A DNA stretch of 15,075 nt from CAYTCZ01 sp964436315 (GTDB lineage: Bacteria; Actinomycetota; Thermoleophilia; Gaiellales; Gaiellaceae), in assembly GCA_964436315.1 (NCBI GenBank), contig CAYTCZ010000095.1:1-15075 (forward strand), given 5' to 3'. How positions within the stretch are numbered: the first letter of the stretch is position 1; every line of letters begins with the position of its first letter. A program made the translations under genes and the position numbers. The notes below the pieces were generated by a model. That model ran no database searches. It saw only the letters and a program-made list of their open reading frames with translations, and was not told the origin of the DNA. Shown here in pieces: positions 12,829 to 15,075 of this stretch.

Positions 12829-14172
12829 ATGGCCGAGGGCGTGCCAGGCGACCAACTCGCGTCGCTGCGTGAGGGGAAAACGCGCAGACTCGGCGTCTAC
12901 TTCCCAGATCTGAATGGGCTCCCGCGAGGGAAGGAGATTGCCAGGCGGGACCTCGAACGTGTTCTCGATGGAGGCTACGGCCTCACAATGTCGATCTTCG
13001 CGCTCGACTACGGTGGTGACGCGGTGGAGGGTACCGGACTCGGGCCTGAGGTCGTTTTTCGTGATCTGGTCGTCCGGCCCGATCTGGCAACCCTTCGACC
13101 CGCGCCGTGGATGGACGAAGGACACGTCGTGCTCGCGGACGTCGAGGTCGACGGCGTGCCCGCGCCGTTTGCGCCCCGGACGATTCTGAAACAGATCGTG
13201 AGGGAATACAGGGAGATCGGACTCGAGCCCGTAATCGGTGTGGAGCTCGAATACCACGTGCTTCGCGTTGCTGCCGACGGTTCCCTCGAGCCCTACGACG
13301 ACTTGGCTGGTGCGCTGTACATGCCGCCCGGCCACGTGTTCGACAGTCAAGCTCTCCTTCCGCTGATTCACGACTGGGTGGAGGCGATGGACTTGCCAGT
13401 GACGCTGCTTGCTCGTGAATTCAGCCCTGGTCAGTACGAGATCAACCTCAATCACGACGCCGCCGTCGCGGCCGTCGATGGCGCGTACCTGTTCAAGATC
13501 GCGGTCAAGGAGGCGGCTGCGAGCCTCGGACTCGTTGCGACGTTCATGGGCCGCCCGCTCGACCAGTTAGGTGGCAACGGCCTTCACTTCCATATCAGCC
13601 TCGTGGGCGAGGGAGCCAACCGCTTCGACGATCCGGGCGGTCTTCACGGAGTGTCCGATCTGGCTCGCTCCTTTGTCGCGGGATGCATGGAGCACCTGGA
13701 CGGTTCAGCCGCCGTGATGGCGCCCAACATCAACGCCTACAAGCGATTCTCGACCCTGTCGCTTGCTCCGTACTACAACACCTGGGGCCTGGACAACCGG
13801 ACGACGACGTTGCGAGTTCCGCCGGAGCGAGGGGAGGCAACTCGCGTCGAACATCGCCTTCCGGACGGCGCGGCGAACCTCCATACGAGCGCTGCCCTCG
13901 TCCTCGCTGCAGGGCTGGACGGAATCAAGCGTGGACTCGATCCGGGCGAACCGTTCGAAGGAAACGCAAGCGTGATGGCGGAGCTCGATCTGCCGAAGGT
14001 TCCGATGTCCCTCCGTGATGCACTGGCGGCGATGGAGCGCGACGAGTTCGTTACGGGCTTTCTCGGCTCTGAGTTCGTACAGGCTTTCGGCGCGCTCAAA
14101 TACGCCGAGCTTCATCGCTTCGAGTCGACCGTGACCGAATGGGAGACCCGACAGTACGCCCGCCACCTGTAA
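12829..14172 (+). CDS. glutamine-synthetase-like ligase (likely gamma-glutamyl-amine type)
   Basis: This 447-residue protein has the full GS catalytic set: ELEYHV with metal ligands E139/E141, REFSPGQYEINL (196-207), GGNGLHFHISL (248-258), APNINAYKRF (298-307), DNRTTTLRVP (322-331) and RVEHRLPDGAANLH (339-352). Two features argue against a true ammonia-using GS. The FDGSS ammonium-site loop is replaced by ALDYGGDAVEGTGLG (58-72), close to PuuA and other gamma-glutamyl-amine synthetases, and the NLYDLPP adenylylation tyrosine segment is absent, replaced by GNASVMAELDLPKVP. Family enzymes of this kind ligate glutamate to an amine with ATP. A TTG at 12793 could extend the frame by 12 atypical residues (QSLVPPSYPRA); ATG 12829 is preferred. 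It sits between an amino-acid decarboxylase and an AhpD-like gene. Confidence 0.88.
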   Translation: MAEGVPGDQLASLREGKTRRLGVYFPDLNGLPRGKEIARRDLERVLDGGYGLTMSIFALDYGGDAVEGTGLGPEVVFRDLVVRPDLATLRPAPWMDEGHVVLADVEVDGVPAPFAPRTILKQIVREYREIGLEPVIGVELEYHVLRVAADGSLEPYDDLAGALYMPPGHVFDSQALLPLIHDWVEAMDLPVTLLAREFSPGQYEINLNHDAAVAAVDGAYLFKIAVKEAAASLGLVATFMGRPLDQLGGNGLHFHISLVGEGANRFDDPGGLHGVSDLARSFVAGCMEHLDGSAAVMAPNINAYKRFSTLSLAPYYNTWGLDNRTTTLRVPPERGEATRVEHRLPDGAANLHTSAALVLAAGLDGIKRGLDPGEPFEGNASVMAELDLPKVPMSLRDALAAMERDEFVTGFLGSEFVQAFGALKYAELHRFESTVTEWETRQYARHL

Positions 14173-14189
14173 TCGATTCAGGAGAGACA

Positions 14190-14783
14190 ATGGCCCACGT
14201 CGAACCGCTCAGACGAGAGGACTTACCGGAGCTCGAAGAGCTCTTCCAACTCTACGACGACACGCTGAGCTTCACGCCCAACAGCCTCTACACGATGGCT
14301 CGGCGGCCTGAAACACTGCGGGTCTTCTCCGACCTGATTACCGCTATCTGGCGAGTCGGAACAGTCCCGGTCGAGCTGAAGCCGTTGATCGCGATCATCT
14401 CGAGCACCGCGGCCGGTTGCCGCTACTGCCAGGCGCACGAGACCGTCGATGCCCAGATGCGCGGTGTCTCGACGCAGAAGATTGCCGCGATCTGGGAGTT
14501 CGAGGAGAGCGAGCTCTACAACGATGCTGAACGAGCCGCACTGCGCTTTGCCTGGGCGGCGTCCGTGGTTCCGAACGCGGTGACGTCCGAGCGCTTCGAC
14601 GAACTGCGGCGGCACTGGGACGACGGACAGATCGTCGAGATTCTCACGGTCATCAGCCTGTTCGGATTTCTCAATCGGTGGAACGACACGATGGCTACAG
14701 ACCTTGAGGAGATTCCGATGGCGTTCGGGCGGGAAACGCTTGGAAAGTCAGGCTGGGAACCCGGCAAACACGCCCGGGGCTAG
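14190..14783 (+). CDS. AhpD-like / carboxymuconolactone decarboxylase-fold protein
   Basis: This all-helical protein of 197 residues carries the AhpD-type redox motif GCRYCQAHE (C77, C80, H83), typical of peroxidase- or reductase-like members of the carboxymuconolactone-decarboxylase fold, in which Cys and His support peroxide reduction. Flanking helices such as PVELKPLIAIISSTAAGC and RAALRFAWAASVVPNAV fit the fold, and the C-terminal ISLFGFLNRWNDTMAT matches the usual second half. The ATG at 14190-14192 has a good ribosome binding site, GGAGAG (14181-14186), 3 nt upstream of the start. It follows the GS-like stop by 17 bp, so it is probably the last gene of the operon. A substrate is unknown; protection of a pathway from peroxide is one inference. 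Confidence 0.85.
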   Translation: MAHVEPLRREDLPELEELFQLYDDTLSFTPNSLYTMARRPETLRVFSDLITAIWRVGTVPVELKPLIAIISSTAAGCRYCQAHETVDAQMRGVSTQKIAAIWEFEESELYNDAERAALRFAWAASVVPNAVTSERFDELRRHWDDGQIVEILTVISLFGFLNRWNDTMATDLEEIPMAFGRETLGKSGWEPGKHARG

Positions 14784-15075
14784 CGCGCCGCGCCGGTCAC
14801 TCCAACAATCACCGGCCGCGGCAATCCGAGCACCTCCACGTACCCCACACCCCCCGCGTACCCCCGCGTACCCCCGCCCGGGTGGGGGGTCCCACAAACC
14901 CAGACTAATCGGCGGGGTGTCGTGGCTCAAGACGACGGTGTGCCGACTCTGGAACAAGCGGTGTGCCTGCTCGATCTGGCCGTGGTCGCATGCCGCCACG
15001 CCTGCATCTCCGGTCGGAAGGACCTTTCCTCGCCCGCCTAGGTCTGCCTCGCGGTCGAGTCGGCTAAGAGCCTAT
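14784..15075. other. 292-bp gene-free stretch with C-rich tandem repeat and GC hairpin
   Basis: No ORF here has convincing coding character. CCCCCGCGTA occurs twice in tandem at 14851-14870 and is followed by a third partial unit. Immediately after, ACCCCC (14870-14875) faces GGGGGT (14885-14890) across a CCCGGG centre and can fold into a GC-rich hairpin about 90 bp after the AhpD-like stop, a possible operon end without a U tract. The remainder to 15075 shows nothing recognisable. Confidence 0.5.

Noticed and set aside
12370..13455. 361-residue open frame on the minus strand across the decarboxylase/ligase junction
   Set aside because: Antisense to two well-supported enzymes and spanning their intergenic region; composition is that of a shadow frame.
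14748..14999. 83-residue minus-strand frame at the right end
   Set aside because: Runs through the C-rich tandem repeat, producing Gly/Arg/Pro-rich sequence, and overlaps the AhpD-like 3' end.
14922..15041. 39-residue GTG frame (AQDDGVPTLEQAVCLLDLAV...) near the right edge
   Set aside because: Slightly protein-like, but short, with no recognised family or good ribosome binding site; not enough to call a gene.

Overview
The window is GC-rich bacterial DNA in a scaffold with two 100-N gaps (6367-6466 and 8812-8911). Several proteins resemble actinobacterial family members: a diacylglycerol-kinase-like protein with a GGATSVLP nucleotide loop, a wax ester synthase/DGAT, a LiaF-like protein, a PLDc_N-SHOCT protein and a holin_4_2-like membrane protein. 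Many genes lack a clear Shine-Dalgarno. I infer an actinobacterium, possibly a soil Thermoleophilia-type lineage assembled from a metagenome. The lineage is an inference, not a measurement.

Layout. 1-104 is the 3' end of an unrecognised gene. It converges on a diacylglycerol/sphingoid kinase-family gene (101-1006, -) so tightly that the two stop codons overlap. Divergent to the kinase gene is a secreted or membrane protein (1159-3042, +) that joins a Vps62/DUF946-like domain to a multi-pass membrane domain; a 24-bp near-perfect palindrome lies between the two. A minus-strand membrane/envelope block follows: a LiaF-like beta-repeat protein (3075-3380), a PLDc_N-SHOCT protein with an ideal ribosome binding site (3501-3899), an ABC1/UbiB-family atypical kinase (4078-5838) and a holin_4_2-like protein (5838-6296). 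The kinase and holin-like genes are coupled through a TAATG overlap. Next to gap 1 lie the 3' tail of a minus-strand gene, an N-terminal sulfatase fragment on the plus strand, and the 5' part of a minus-strand single-TM protein. This joint is either a misassembly or a rearrangement scar.

The middle holds an enolase-superfamily dehydratase-like gene (6960-8111, -) whose GTG start is only 6 bp from a divergent cysteine-dioxygenase-type cupin (8118-8672, +). Gap 2 is flanked by an identical 15-bp end-to-end overlap and is probably not a real gap. After it comes a degenerate metallo-beta-lactamase-fold protein (8954-9592, -).

The right third is a co-directional plus-strand run: a PRC-barrel-like protein (9666-9941), a wax ester synthase/DGAT (9944-11287), a PLP-dependent group II decarboxylase (11353-12771), a glutamine-synthetase-like ligase (12829-14172) and an AhpD/carboxymuconolactone-decarboxylase-like protein (14190-14783). 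The most interesting hypothesis in the window is that the decarboxylase makes an amine which the GS-like ligase, whose ammonium-site loop is altered, joins to glutamate as a gamma-glutamyl amide. The last 292 bp carry no convincing gene, only a C-rich tandem repeat and a GC hairpin. I saw no tRNA, rRNA, CRISPR array or transposase.
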